From an uncultured bacterium (GTDB taxonomy: Bacteria > UBP6 > UBA1177 > JAKLFG01): 14,206 bases of DNA. Below are positions 1 to 7,287 of the stretch, piece after piece (positions within the stretch are counted from its first letter, which is position 1; each line of letters begins with the position of its first letter). The notes under the pieces were generated by a model, which made no database searches, was not told the origin of the DNA, and saw only the letters and a program-made list of their open reading frames with translations. The DNA lies in contig CALITV010000253.1 in assembly GCA_938048925.1 (NCBI GenBank), positions 1 through 14,206 of the forward strand, read 5' to 3'. Both the position numbers and the translations under genes were made by a program.

Positions 1-5
1 CTTTT

Positions 6-770
6 TCAATTTCCTTGTCCTCTTTTTTCGATGGGTAAGGCATACAAGATTTCCGCGGCCGCCGCGGTTGGTGTTCCCTCCGTATTCCGCATAACCACCG
101 TTTCGAGAAGGGTCTCGATCGTTTTCACGGTTCCTCGTATGCACCGGTAAAGACAGAGTGCGGGGGTGAGGCTCGGTCGTTCCTGAACGAAGGTGAGATG
201 CGAGATCGCCAGTCTTGCAGCGGACACAGCGGAACACGCATAAGCGATACGGGATGCGGGATGAACGAAATAGAGTGCCCCGCGTTTCTTCAGAGCGGCG
301 GCTCCGCAGGAAAGGAAATCGTGAAGGTCGCCGAAAAGTTCGTGCCGTGCCGCGGCCCGTTCTCCGAGAGGTCCCGGGCGACCGGCGGAGTGAGGGTGGT
401 AGGGAGGATTGAAGAAGACCAGATCGTACTGTTCACGGGGAAGATCGAGGTATCGAAGATCGCCGTGTATCGGCACAAGACTCTTGGAAAAACCGTTCGC
501 GGCAATGTTCCGCTCCAGCAGATTGAAGAGGCCCTCATGCCGTTCGACGCAGTCTATCCGTTCCACCGTTTTCCGGAAAGCGAGCAAAAGAGAAACAACG
601 CCGTTGCCGGCGCCGAGTTCGAGGGCTAACTTTCTTGATTTTATCTCTTTTTTTGCAACAAACCATGCGAGGAGTAAGGCATCCACCGAGAAGCGGTATC
701 CGTGTCGCCGTTGGAAAAGGCGGAGGTCATTGCTGAAAATAGAGTCGAGGGAAAGAGTCTCTTCATTCAT
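6..770 (-). CDS. trmN: tRNA1(Val) (adenine(37)-N6)-methyltransferase, TrmN/YfiC type
   Basis: A SAM-dependent N6-adenine methyltransferase of 254 aa. The N-terminus has the family's substrate-side signature (QRRHGYRFSVDALLLAWF, about residues 20-37). Motif I is ELGAGNGVVS (51-60), and the catalytic N6-adenine motif IV is NPPY (121-124). Known family role: m6A37 in tRNA1(Val). The ATG at 770 is chosen because the protein then begins as family members do. The reading frame stays open far upstream, but that stretch is antisense-like and overlaps tsaC. The start overlaps the tsaC stop by 8 bp (ATGAATGA), so translational coupling is likely, with a GGGAGG about 16 bases upstream. It is the last complete gene of the minus-strand cluster, and only five bases remain to the window edge, so any further gene cannot be seen. 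Family assignment is strong. The exact tRNA target is inferred from homology. Confidence 0.9.
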   Translation of the reverse strand: MNEETLSLDSIFSNDLRLFQRRHGYRFSVDALLLAWFVAKKEIKSRKLALELGAGNGVVSLLLAFRKTVERIDCVERHEGLFNLLERNIAANGFSKSLVPIHGDLRYLDLPREQYDLVFFNPPYHPHSAGRPGPLGERAAARHELFGDLHDFLSCGAAALKKRGALYFVHPASRIAYACSAVSAARLAISHLTFVQERPSLTPALCLYRCIRGTVKTIETLLETVVMRNTEGTPTAAAAEILYALPIEKRGQGN

Positions 771-1392
771 AAATCTTTCGAAGAAGATCCTCCCGGGAGA
801 TGGCACCTTCCCGGATGATTTCAACATTGCGCCGATCGACGCGGACGATGGTAGAGGGGATATTGCTTGCCTTGGAAGAAATTTCTTCGTTATCCTCGTC
901 GAATAGGAGAACACCGTCGATTTTTCCCTCGAAGTAGGAGAATACCTCTTGGTAGGTGGTGGCTGGCGGTTTCCCCGTCGGATTGGCGCTCGTGGTGATG
1001 ATAGGATGCCCCACCATCTCGAGGAGGCTGTTGATCCCGGCATGAGAGGAACATCGAATGCCGACGGCGCCGGTTCCGCCAGTGATGGACACTGGTACCT
1101 CGGGCCGGGCCTCGTGGATGATGGTTAACGGGCCGGGCCAGTAAAATTTGGCGAGCCGCTGGGCGATGGGGCAGAAGGAGGAAACCAGTTCATTGAGCAT
1201 GTTCGGGCGGTTCTTGGATATTAGCACGGAAAGGGGTTTATTGGCGGCAAGCCCTTTTATGCGCTTGACGCGAGCCACCGATTCGGGTTCATGAATAATG
1301 GAACCGAGGCCGTATACCGTCTCGGTCGGATAAGCGATGACGGCACCGTTACGAAGATGCCACGCCGCTTCTTCGAGAGAGAAGATTTCCAT
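763..1392 (-). CDS. tsaC: L-threonylcarbamoyladenylate synthase (YrdC/Sua5 family)
   Basis: Makes threonylcarbamoyl-AMP from threonine, bicarbonate and ATP, the first step of t6A37 synthesis in ANN-decoding tRNAs. The 209-aa protein is one YrdC domain without the C-terminal Sua5 extension. Visible motifs are YPTETVYGLG (21-30), KRIKG (43-47), KPLSVLI (52-58), the TSAN nucleotide-binding segment (134-137) and STIVRV (180-185). The ATG at 1392 has GGAGG six bases upstream, inside the end of purE, and only one base separates it from the purE stop. Longer upstream frames run antisense-like through purE and are rejected. It is followed by trmN with an 8-bp overlap. Both neighbours modify tRNA position A37, though in different tRNAs. 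The partner TsaE is encoded in this window at 8042-8488. TsaB and TsaD are not here. Confidence 0.94.
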   Translation of the reverse strand: MEIFSLEEAAWHLRNGAVIAYPTETVYGLGSIIHEPESVARVKRIKGLAANKPLSVLISKNRPNMLNELVSSFCPIAQRLAKFYWPGPLTIIHEARPEVPVSITGGTGAVGIRCSSHAGINSLLEMVGHPIITTSANPTGKPPATTYQEVFSYFEGKIDGVLLFDEDNEEISSKASNIPSTIVRVDRRNVEIIREGAISREDLLRKIYE

Positions 1393-1393
1393 A

Positions 1394-1882
1394 TCATTCC
1401 TCCGACAGGCGCTTCTGGAGGTCGCTATCTTTCTTTTCCACCTCGGCCGCCATCTCCTGACGGAGCCGCTCGAGTCGGTCCCGAAGGCCGGTGTCCCGTA
1501 CGGCGAGTATCTCTGCGGCGAAGAGCGCCGCGTTCTTTGCCCCGTCAATCGCCATGCCGGCTACCGGAATTCCGGCGGGCATCTGAACGGTCGAAAGGAG
1601 CGCGTCGAGGCCGCCGATCCCGGTCGCGTTAATCGGCACTGCAATCACCGGCTTGATGGTGTGGGCAGCGACGACACCGCCGAGGTGTGCCGCCGCTCCG
1701 GCACCGACGACAATACAATCGCCGGTAAAGTTCTTGACGAGCGCTATGGTCCGTGCCGGGGAGCGATGCGCCGAGGAGATATGCACCTCGCAGGAAACAC
1801 CCAAAGAAGAGAGCGTCTCGATTGCTTTTTTCATAATGTTCCAATCGTTGTCGCTTCCCATGAGGACGAGGACCTGTGCCAT
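1394..1882 (-). CDS. purE: 5-(carboxyamino)imidazole ribonucleotide mutase
   Basis: Cytosolic de novo purine enzyme converting N5-CAIR to CAIR (class I), 162 aa, a normal length. Signatures are MGSDNDW (8-14), the active-site SAHRSP (37-42), an AGAAAHLGG stretch (61-69) and QMPAGIPVA (100-108), followed by a NAAL segment (117-120). The AAHLxG pattern fits class I (mutase) rather than class II (AIR carboxylase), but this is by eye. A class I enzyme normally works with PurK, which is not in this window. The last 25 residues are charged and helical. The ATG at 1882 has GGAGG at 1889-1893, six bases away. Upstream is the secreted-protein gene, 23 bp away; tsaC follows after one base. A purine gene inside a tRNA-modification cluster probably reflects co-transcription rather than shared function. 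Confidence 0.95.
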   Translation of the reverse strand: MAQVLVLMGSDNDWNIMKKAIETLSSLGVSCEVHISSAHRSPARTIALVKNFTGDCIVVGAGAAAHLGGVVAAHTIKPVIAVPINATGIGGLDALLSTVQMPAGIPVAGMAIDGAKNAALFAAEILAVRDTGLRDRLERLRQEMAAEVEKKDSDLQKRLSEE

Positions 1883-1905
1883 GGTAGACCTCCGGTACCG
1901 AGAAG

Positions 1906-2394
1906 TTATTTTGTTTGAGACGGTGCCGGCGCCGCCGCCGGAGCGACGGGAGCCGTCTTGTTGTTGAACCGATTCGAGAGATCGGCGATTTTGCTGTCAA
2001 GCGCGTCTATACAGGTTCGGATTTTTTGGAGATTCTCGTAGTTTTTGTTTATGGTGTATCCTCGCACCTTCTGGGAGCAGGACAATGTTTCATCGAGAAG
2101 AGAGATGATTTCCTTGGTGAACGGGCCTTTCGCCCCTTGCGTTGAGAGGAAAACCTTTCCGTTGGCAAGGGTTCCTTCGACATTCTCGAGCAACGACAAC
2201 AAGGCGTCATTCTCGGCAGCGGCGGAGATTGCGAGGCTGGCGGTCAACGCGATAAGACGATACGCAAGCGTCATTTCTCCGAAGGCGAGCGCATCCATAT
2301 GACGATACATCGGCGAGAGATCATCGTCGGCAAAAACGGGAACCGTCGCACCGAATAGAAAAAGGGCACAGAAAAAACCGGCACAGATTCTCAT
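1906..2394 (-). CDS. Small secreted protein of unknown function
   Basis: I do not recognise this 162-aa protein. Residues 1-22 form a Sec signal peptide: basic start (MR), hydrophobic core (FFCALFLFGATVPV) and an Ala-type cleavage site (VFA|DDD). There is no lipobox, so it should be released to the periplasm or exterior. The mature part is mainly helical. Two cysteines (106 and 128) could form a disulfide. A coiled-coil-like stretch spans about 118-145, and the Ala/Pro-rich tail (147-162, ending APSQTK) resembles a linker or disordered end. The ATG at 2394 has GGAGG at 2403-2407. It sits between rsmG (55 bp upstream) and purE (23 bp downstream), where many bacteria carry parA/parB. Codon use looks like its neighbours'. 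Real gene by ribosome site, signal peptide and spacing; function unknown. Confidence 0.85.
   Translation of the reverse strand: MRICAGFFCALFLFGATVPVFADDDLSPMYRHMDALAFGEMTLAYRLIALTASLAISAAAENDALLSLLENVEGTLANGKVFLSTQGAKGPFTKEIISLLDETLSCSQKVRGYTINKNYENLQKIRTCIDALDSKIADLSNRFNNKTAPVAPAAAPAPSQTK
1919..1957 (-). repeat. GC-rich nested inverted repeat in the 3' end of the secreted-protein gene
   Basis: Outer arms GACGG (1919-1923) and CCGTC (1953-1957) enclose inner arms CCGGC (1926-1930) and GCCGG (1937-1941). It lies in the codons for the Ala/Pro tail and has no T-run after it in the minus direction, so it is not a canonical terminator. It could slow read-through or protect the upstream mRNA 3' end, or simply result from GCC/GCG/CCG codons. 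Confidence 0.3.
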
Positions 2395-2449
2395 GGTATT
2401 TTCCTCCGCACATCTTTGAGAAAGACCGTATCAAAAAAGGGAAAATCTG

Positions 2450-3091
2450 TCAACCCGAGAACGCCGTTTGCGGCGAAAGTATGGCAAGGGTTATTTGGCG
2501 TCCCCGAAGAAACACGCGATAGTCCGTTCCAGCACCGTTTGACGAAACCCCTGCAGCAGGAAGATAGAGAACGATAGTGCCGTTCTTCTTGCAGAGCGAC
2601 GCAAGCGTCCGCCGCCACTGCGGACTCGGAGCAACCGCACGGGAAACGACGACATCGTAGTGTTCGGTGATCGTCTCCGCGTCTGCGGAAATGACAGCGA
2701 CATTGGAAAGACCGAGCATTGCCGACGCGTACGAGAGAAACGCCGCTTTCTTTTTTGTCCTTTCAATGAGCGTCCATGAAAGGTCGGGTCGTGCGATGGC
2801 GAGCGGGAGACCCGGAAACCCGGCACCGGATCCCACATCGGCACACCGAAGGTTCCCGGCGAACAGATCAGGGACGGTGAAAAGCGCAAGCGATTCCGCA
2901 AAGTGGCGTGTCGCCGCCGCCGCCGCGCGTGTGATCCGGGTAAGATTGTGTGTCCGGTTCCAAGCAAGCAAGGTCTCATAGAGGTCGGCATATCGTGAAA
3001 GAAGGTCGCTGTCGAATACGATGCCGAGAACGGCAAGGTCCTCGCGGAGCGTCGTAAGGAATGTTTCACGTGAAACATCAATGCATGGCAC
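2450..3091 (-). CDS. rsmG: 16S rRNA (guanine(527)-N(7))-methyltransferase
   Basis: SAM-dependent enzyme methylating G527 in the 530 loop of 16S rRNA (GidB), 213 aa. The Rossmann motif I is [15 protein letters not shown] (84-98), followed by [12 protein letters not shown] (108-119) and VVVSRAVAP (147-155), all typical of the family. The N-terminal segment [16 protein letters not shown] (38-53) also matches. The start is GTG at 3091, with GGAG at 3101-3104 inside mnmG. It overlaps the mnmG end by 14 bp, and an in-frame ATG is not available near the family N-terminus. Residues 5-10 (DVSRET) are encoded by a perfect parS palindrome, which is seen in many RsmG proteins. The gene follows mnmG as in many bacteria, but parA/parB do not follow it here. 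Confidence 0.95.
   Translation of the reverse strand: MPCIDVSRETFLTTLREDLAVLGIVFDSDLLSRYADLYETLLAWNRTHNLTRITRAAAAATRHFAESLALFTVPDLFAGNLRCADVGSGAGFPGLPLAIARPDLSWTLIERTKKKAAFLSYASAMLGLSNVAVISADAETITEHYDVVVSRAVAPSPQWRRTLASLCKKNGTIVLYLPAAGVSSNGAGTDYRVFLRGRQITLAILSPQTAFSG
3062..3077. promoter_or_regulatory. parS: parS centromere-like ParB binding site
   Basis: The sequence TGTTTCACGTGAAACA is a perfect 16-bp palindrome identical to the bacterial parS consensus bound by ParB/Spo0J. It begins immediately after the mnmG TGA (3080-3078, minus strand) and encodes residues 5-10 of rsmG. In known genomes such sites cluster near oriC and nucleate the ParB-CTP clamp complex for chromosome segregation. A 16-mer match by chance in 14 kb is negligible, and the position at the start of rsmG is a known location. 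No parA or parB is present in the window. Confidence 0.95.
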
Positions 3092-4970
3092 GGGTGCTGG
3101 CTCCGCTGTTTTTCAGAAACAGAAAAAGGACGGCGATCGCCGCTGGCGTGACACCGGGAATTCGTGCGGCGTCGCGGAGCGTGACGGGGCGATGACGCGA
3201 GAGTTTTTCTTCCACCTCGCGGGAGATGCCGGGGAGCCCCGTAAAGGAGAAATGAGACGGTATCCTCACCATCGCGAGCGTCTTTTCGTCCGGAATCTGG
3301 CCCGCTTCTTTTTCGAGATACGGGGCGTACTTGAGGCGGATATAGGCCTGTTCCCAGAGGAGCGGTTCCTCCTCCGGTACCGGTGTAATGCCGCGGAGTG
3401 TCGCCGGGGTCATCCGTGGCCGTCGCAAAAGGGAGGCCAGCGTAGTCGGCTTGATGATCGGCGCCTCACCGGCTGCGGCAAGCCGATCGTTGATCTCGGC
3501 TGAAGGAAGGACCTGTGCTTCTTCGAGATGTTCGCAGAGTTCTCGGACCCGATCGAGCCGGCGCCGTTCACGGTCGTAGCGTGAGGTCGGGATGAGACGG
3601 GCGCGCCGTGCCTTTTCGAGAAGCCGTTCCGCCGTGTTGTCGTCGCGGAGAAAGAGGCGTCGCTCGGCACGGCTCGAAAACATACGGTACGGTTCATCCA
3701 CGCCGCGGGTTACGATGTCGTCTATGAGTACGCCGCCGTATGCCTCCGTGCGATCCAAGACAAACGGTTCTGTCTGTTCGCCTCGTGCTTGTTGAGCCGC
3801 GTTCACCCCTGCGACGAGGCCTTGAATGGCTGCCTCCTCGTACCCCGAGGTACCATTGATCTGCCCGGCGAGAAAGAGGCCGGGGACCAGTTTGCTCTCG
3901 AGAGTGTGGTGGAGATCGCGTGGATCGAACGCATCATATTCGATAGCGTAGGCGGGGCGAGTTATGACGGCATGCTCGAGTCCGGGGATGGTCCGCAAAA
4001 AGGTTTCTTGGACCTCGAGGGGAAGACTGGTCGAGATGCCGTTGGGATAGTACTCGAGACGATCCCATCCTTCTGGTTCGAGAAATATCTGATGCCGCTC
4101 GCGATGGGGAAATTTTATCACCTTGTCCTCTATCGAGGGGCAGTAACGGGGGCCGATTCCTTCGATGCTCTTGTGAACGCCGTAGAGCGGCGAACGATGG
4201 AGGTTTTCACGGATGACGGCGTGGGTCTCTTCGGTGGTGTAGGTGATGTGACAGGAGATCTGTCGAAGAAGCCGGCTCGAGGTGATGGTCGAGAAGGGGA
4301 GATAATCGTCGTCCCCCGGCTGTTCCTCGAGGATTGTGAAATTGATGCTGTCGCCGCGGAGACGAACCGGTGTGCCGGTCTTGAGTCTGAGGGGCTGGTG
4401 TCCAAGTTCCTTGATCGCGGAAGAAAGTTCGGTGGCGGAGGGTTCTCCGAGACGGCCGGCGGCGTTCGAGTGTTCGCCAACAACGACGCGGCCCCGCAGA
4501 AAGGTGCCAGCCGTCACCACGATGGCGCGCGCCGCGAAGGTCTCTCCGGTGCGGAGAGTGACACCGCAGACGCCGGTGTTGTCGGTGAGAATGCCGACCG
4601 CCTCTTCCTGCCGGAGCGAAAGATGGGGGTGGGAAAAAATCGCCTGCGCAAGGAAGTAATGGTAGAGGCGACGATCGTTTTGAGAACGGGTAGCGCGCAC
4701 CGCCTCTCCCTTGCTCCGGTTGAGAACACGATACTGAATTGCCGAAAAATCGGCGGCCCTTCCCATGAGACCGCCGAAAATGTCTATCTCTCGGACGATT
4801 TGTCCTTTTGCCTGTCCGCCAATGGCGGGATTGCAGGACAGCTCTCCGATGGAGCCTATTCGGAAAGTGAGAAGAAGCGTCTCGGCTCCGAGGCGTGATG
4901 CCGCCGCTGCCGCCTCGACACCGGCATGTCCAGCGCCGATGACTATAACATCAAATGTTTTCAACACCAT
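3078..4970 (-). CDS. mnmG: tRNA uridine 5-carboxymethylaminomethyl modification enzyme, FAD subunit
   Basis: FAD-dependent partner of MnmE (GidA). Together they install the (carboxymethyl)aminomethyl group at C5 of wobble U34 in tRNAs reading split codon boxes. The 630 aa are of normal length. Visible motifs are the FAD dinucleotide fold [14 protein letters not shown] (8-21), [19 protein letters not shown] (45-63, with the catalytic-loop Cys46), [18 protein letters not shown] (75-92), [13 protein letters not shown] with the second conserved Cys, and the [14 protein letters not shown] segment. The C-terminal helical domain that contacts MnmE and tRNA is complete. The ATG at 4970 follows an in-frame stop, so the start is constrained to this ATG or the GTG next to it. 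There is no Shine-Dalgarno sequence before it, unlike its neighbours. The 113-bp leader upstream may hold a promoter and hairpins. The stop TGA abuts parS and the gene overlaps rsmG. Confidence 0.97.
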   Translation of the reverse strand: MVLKTFDVIVIGAGHAGVEAAAAASRLGAETLLLTFRIGSIGELSCNPAIGGQAKGQIVREIDIFGGLMGRAADFSAIQYRVLNRSKGEAVRATRSQNDRRLYHYFLAQAIFSHPHLSLRQEEAVGILTDNTGVCGVTLRTGETFAARAIVVTAGTFLRGRVVVGEHSNAAGRLGEPSATELSSAIKELGHQPLRLKTGTPVRLRGDSINFTILEEQPGDDDYLPFSTITSSRLLRQISCHITYTTEETHAVIRENLHRSPLYGVHKSIEGIGPRYCPSIEDKVIKFPHRERHQIFLEPEGWDRLEYYPNGISTSLPLEVQETFLRTIPGLEHAVITRPAYAIEYDAFDPRDLHHTLESKLVPGLFLAGQINGTSGYEEAAIQGLVAGVNAAQQARGEQTEPFVLDRTEAYGGVLIDDIVTRGVDEPYRMFSSRAERRLFLRDDNTAERLLEKARRARLIPTSRYDRERRRLDRVRELCEHLEEAQVLPSAEINDRLAAAGEAPIIKPTTLASLLRRPRMTPATLRGITPVPEEEPLLWEQAYIRLKYAPYLEKEAGQIPDEKTLAMVRIPSHFSFTGLPGISREVEEKLSRHRPVTLRDAARIPGVTPAAIAVLFLFLKNSGASTRAMH

Positions 4971-4984
4971 ACGGACAAACGCAC

Positions 4985-5030
4985 AAAAATCGCCTCAGGC
5001 GCGTGAAAAAAGACCGGCTAAGGCCCTGTC
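4985..5030 (-). terminator. Two terminator-like hairpins in the mnmE-mnmG gap
   Basis: Reading the minus strand, GACAGG (5030-5025) and CCGGTC (5017-5012) can pair with one mismatch, followed by six T (5011-5006). Next, CGCC (5001-4998) and GGCG (4994-4991) form a short stem with loop TGA, followed by ATTTTT (4990-4985). Just upstream, CCCT (5035-5032) could pair with AGGG (5026-5023), which would disrupt the first hairpin. Each stem is short, so intrinsic termination is uncertain. An attenuator before mnmG is possible. Confidence 0.35.
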
Positions 5031-5036
5031 CTAGGG

Positions 5037-5064
5037 ATAATAGAAAAAAAAGGCTAAAAGTAAA
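5037..5064 (-). promoter_or_regulatory. Possible mnmG promoter
   Basis: On the minus strand, TTTACT (5064-5059) and TATTAT (5042-5037) are separated by 16 bases, matching sigma-70 -35 and -10 boxes at 4/6 and 5/6. Transcription would start near 5030, giving a leader of about 60 nt. The region is AT-rich compared with its surroundings, which makes chance matches easier. Confidence 0.35.
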
Positions 5065-5083
5065 ATGAAGCGGTAAACTGCGA

Positions 5084-6439
5084 TCACTTTCCCAGACAAA
5101 AAGAAGAAAAGATGCGGTCGTACACCGAGATATCGTCAGCCCTCCCGGCGAGTTCGCGGAGGAGGCGGCGGCAACGGGAGATAGTGACGGCGAGGAGCGC
5201 GGCATCACTGGCATCGAGAACGGCGCGGCAGGCGGCGCACGCGGCAAGAAGTTCTTCGGCGGTGCGGTGACGCGCCTCGTGAAAGATGAGGGGAATCGCT
5301 GGATCGGGGGCCTCCGCCGTGAAGCGTGCGGTAATCATGTCCATAAGGTCGCCGATACCTGCGCCGGTATGGGTCGAGACGAAGAGCGCGGGAGAAAGCT
5401 CTCCCGCCGCAGGATGACGGCCACGGTCGCTTTTGTTGGCAACGATAAGCGGGTCTCGATGCGCCACGAGCGCAAGGGCGGAACGGTCTTCGTCGTTCGG
5501 CGCGGCCGATCCGTCGAAAAGAAAGATGATGTGCGTAGAAACCTCGGTCAGAGCGAGGGTTCGAGAGACTCCTGCCGTTTCGACACCGTTCGTTGTCTCT
5601 CGGAGCCCCGCGCTATCGCAAAGTTCGACCGTAAGACCGATAGAGGGGAGCATGAGCGATGCGGAGAGGTAGTCGCGGGTGGTTCCCGGTTCGGGAGAAA
5701 CCAACGCGCGATCGGTGCCGAGAAGCCGATTGAAGAGCGACGACTTTCCCACATTCGGACGGCCGACGATGAGAAGACGGGCTCCCGAGAGGCGGTCGAA
5801 TCGTCGAGAGTTGTCGAGGAGTCGTTGTATCTGCGTTTCAGTGTCGGTAAGAAGCGCGGAGACCTTTTCGAGAGGAAGGTATTCGGTAATATGGTCGGGG
5901 AAATCAACTATAGCGACGGCGAGCGTTTCGGCCTCGTCCCAACGGCTGAGGAGGGGCGCTATCGTGCGCTCGAAGTGATCGAACAAAAGAGCGCGTCGCG
6001 CAAAATCGCTCTGAAAACGGCTCTGGGCATTGATGAGGGTGGAGAGCGCAGCGGCTTGTGAGAGAGATATTTTGCCGTTCACAACGGCGCGAAACGAAAA
6101 CTCACCGGGGAGAGCGGGTTGAGCGCCGAGAGAAAAAAGATGGTCGAGAAACGCCGAAAGCGTGGGGCCGGCTCCGTGTACATGGAATTCCGCGAGATCT
6201 TCGCCGGTGTAACTCGCGGGTGCGGTGAAAAAAAGGACGAGCGCCTGTTCGGGAGGAATCCCATCACCGAGATCGAGGTGCCGCAGGACAGCGCGGCGCG
6301 GCGGCGGCAGAGGAGTGCCGCTCAACCTTTCAAGAAGATGACGGACTGCGGGGCCGCTCACCCGGATAATGCCGATGACCGAACCGGGAGCGGTGGCGGT
6401 TGCTGCGATAGTGGTGCCGAGTCGCTCGACGAGACGCAC
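5084..6439 (-). CDS. mnmE: tRNA modification GTPase
   Basis: GTPase partner of MnmG in wobble-U34 modification (TrmE/ThdF), 451 aa, a normal length. The N-terminal folate-binding domain starts LGTTIAATATAPG and includes ASYTGEDLAEFHVHG (75-89) and the PGEFSFRAVVNGKISLSQA segment (111-129). The G domain is inserted in the helical domain: G1 GRPNVGKSS (226-234), G2 PGTTRDY (251-257), G3 DSAGLRET (275-282) and G4 NKSD (335-338). The C-terminus ends with the family's FCLGK, including catalytic Cys448. The start is GTG at 6439: it has GAGAGG five bases upstream, lies just downstream of a promoter, and gives the family N-terminus. The frame stays open upstream but runs through tatD and is rejected. 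It heads the minus-strand cluster. The TGA stop is 113 bp before mnmG. Confidence 0.96.
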   Translation of the reverse strand: MRLVERLGTTIAATATAPGSVIGIIRVSGPAVRHLLERLSGTPLPPPRRAVLRHLDLGDGIPPEQALVLFFTAPASYTGEDLAEFHVHGAGPTLSAFLDHLFSLGAQPALPGEFSFRAVVNGKISLSQAAALSTLINAQSRFQSDFARRALLFDHFERTIAPLLSRWDEAETLAVAIVDFPDHITEYLPLEKVSALLTDTETQIQRLLDNSRRFDRLSGARLLIVGRPNVGKSSLFNRLLGTDRALVSPEPGTTRDYLSASLMLPSIGLTVELCDSAGLRETTNGVETAGVSRTLALTEVSTHIIFLFDGSAAPNDEDRSALALVAHRDPLIVANKSDRGRHPAAGELSPALFVSTHTGAGIGDLMDMITARFTAEAPDPAIPLIFHEARHRTAEELLAACAACRAVLDASDAALLAVTISRCRRLLRELAGRADDISVYDRIFSSFCLGK

Positions 6440-6465
6440 GGGATCCTCTCGTATAAAATGGAGCC

Positions 6466-6493
6466 ATTGTAGCAGAGTGGCCGGCCGACGCAA
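6466..6493 (-). promoter_or_regulatory. mnmE promoter, extended -10 type
   Basis: On the minus strand, TTGCGT (6493-6488) is followed after 16 bases by TACAAT (6471-6466), preceded by TGC (an extended -10, TGn). The -10 matches sigma-70 at 5/6; the -35 is weak. The predicted transcript starts about 20 nt before the GTG at 6439, supporting that start. Confidence 0.6.
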
Positions 6494-6500
6494 CGATAAC

Positions 6501-6529
6501 TTGACGGGGCGATAATGAAGGAGAACAAT
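6501..6529 (+). promoter_or_regulatory. Possible tatD promoter
   Basis: TTGACG (6501-6506) and AACAAT (6524-6529) are separated by 17 bases, with a good -35 and a weak -10. The tatD ribosome site AGGAG (6542-6546) and ATG at 6553 follow directly. It lies back to back with the mnmE promoter, with about 7 bp between their -35 boxes. Confidence 0.45.
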
Positions 6530-6552
6530 GAGACATCGTGTAGGAGAAGAGG

Positions 6553-7287
6553 ATGCTGTTCGACGCCCACCTTCACCTCGGAGAACTTTTACCTGACGAG
6601 AGGCTTCTCCCGGGGGCGGCCGTTTCATCAGTTCATTCTCCCGACGATCCGTTGGTGAAAATAAAGGAACCGGGAGTGCTCCTTTCCTATGGGATCCATC
6701 CGTTGTGGCTCGACGGGGAGGGCAGATCCCTCGAGATCTTGGAATCTTTCGCGGCTGACGGGACGATTGCAGCTGTGGGAGAGTGCGGGTTCGATTTCTA
6801 CGCAGGAAGGGACGAGGCACAAGTAAAACGGCAACGGGAGATCTTTCTTGTTCAGTGTGCCGTCGCCGAGCGGCACCGCCTGCCGTTGATCGTTCATGGA
6901 CGTCGCGGGATGGCGGAACTCTTCGCTGAGACAAGGCAACTGAAAAGGCTTCCTGCCGTGATATTCCACTGTTACTCGGGGACTGCCGAGGAAGGTCTTG
7001 CTTTCCTCACGCGGGGGATAAATGCCTATTTCAGTTTCGGTACCCCGCTCGTCAAAGGATATCGCGGTGCGATAGCGGCTTTTCGTGCTCTTCCGCAAGA
7101 CCGGCTTCTACTGGAGACCGATGCCCCGTTCCAGCCGGTGCACGGTCGGAAAAGGACTTTTCCCGCCGATCTTGTCGCGATCTATGAAAAAGGGGCGGAA
7201 ATGCTCGGTGTATCCAGAGAAAAACTGGAAGAGCGGCTGTGGCTTACGGCGAGGACGATATTTCCCGCTTTGGGAAAGATCATTTGA
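6553..7287 (+). CDS. tatD: TatD-family metal-dependent hydrolase/nuclease
   Basis: A TIM-barrel metallohydrolase of the TatD deoxyribonuclease family, 244 aa, slightly shorter than the usual 255-265. Metal ligands appear in canonical order: His6 and His8 (FDAHLHLG), Glu77 in VGECGFDF, His115 in LIVHGR, His139 in FHCYSG and Asp190 in LLETDAPF. GIHP (47-50) is also present. TatD proteins have been linked to DNase/3'-5' exonuclease activity and DNA repair; the exact substrate here is unknown. The ATG at 6553 has AGGAG six bases upstream. It is transcribed alone: its own promoter lies upstream, its stop at 7285-7287 touches the stop of the convergent gene, and a strong hairpin with T-run follows at 7291-7316. 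Confidence 0.92.
   Translation: MLFDAHLHLGELLPDERLLPGAAVSSVHSPDDPLVKIKEPGVLLSYGIHPLWLDGEGRSLEILESFAADGTIAAVGECGFDFYAGRDEAQVKRQREIFLVQCAVAERHRLPLIVHGRRGMAELFAETRQLKRLPAVIFHCYSGTAEEGLAFLTRGINAYFSFGTPLVKGYRGAIAAFRALPQDRLLLETDAPFQPVHGRKRTFPADLVAIYEKGAEMLGVSREKLEERLWLTARTIFPALGKII

Noticed and set aside
2491..3081. Open frame starting MMFHVKHS within rsmG
   Set aside because: FHVKHS is just parS read in another frame. rsmG in the correct frame has all its methyltransferase motifs.
3789..4898. A 369-codon plus-strand open frame inside mnmG
   Set aside because: It is the complement of an intact mnmG. No family motif, promoter or ribosome site is seen.
7261..7277. TTTCCC/GGGAAA inverted repeat as a terminator for the minus-strand membrane gene
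   Set aside because: The stem is perfect, but no T-run follows on the minus strand and it lies within tatD coding sequence.
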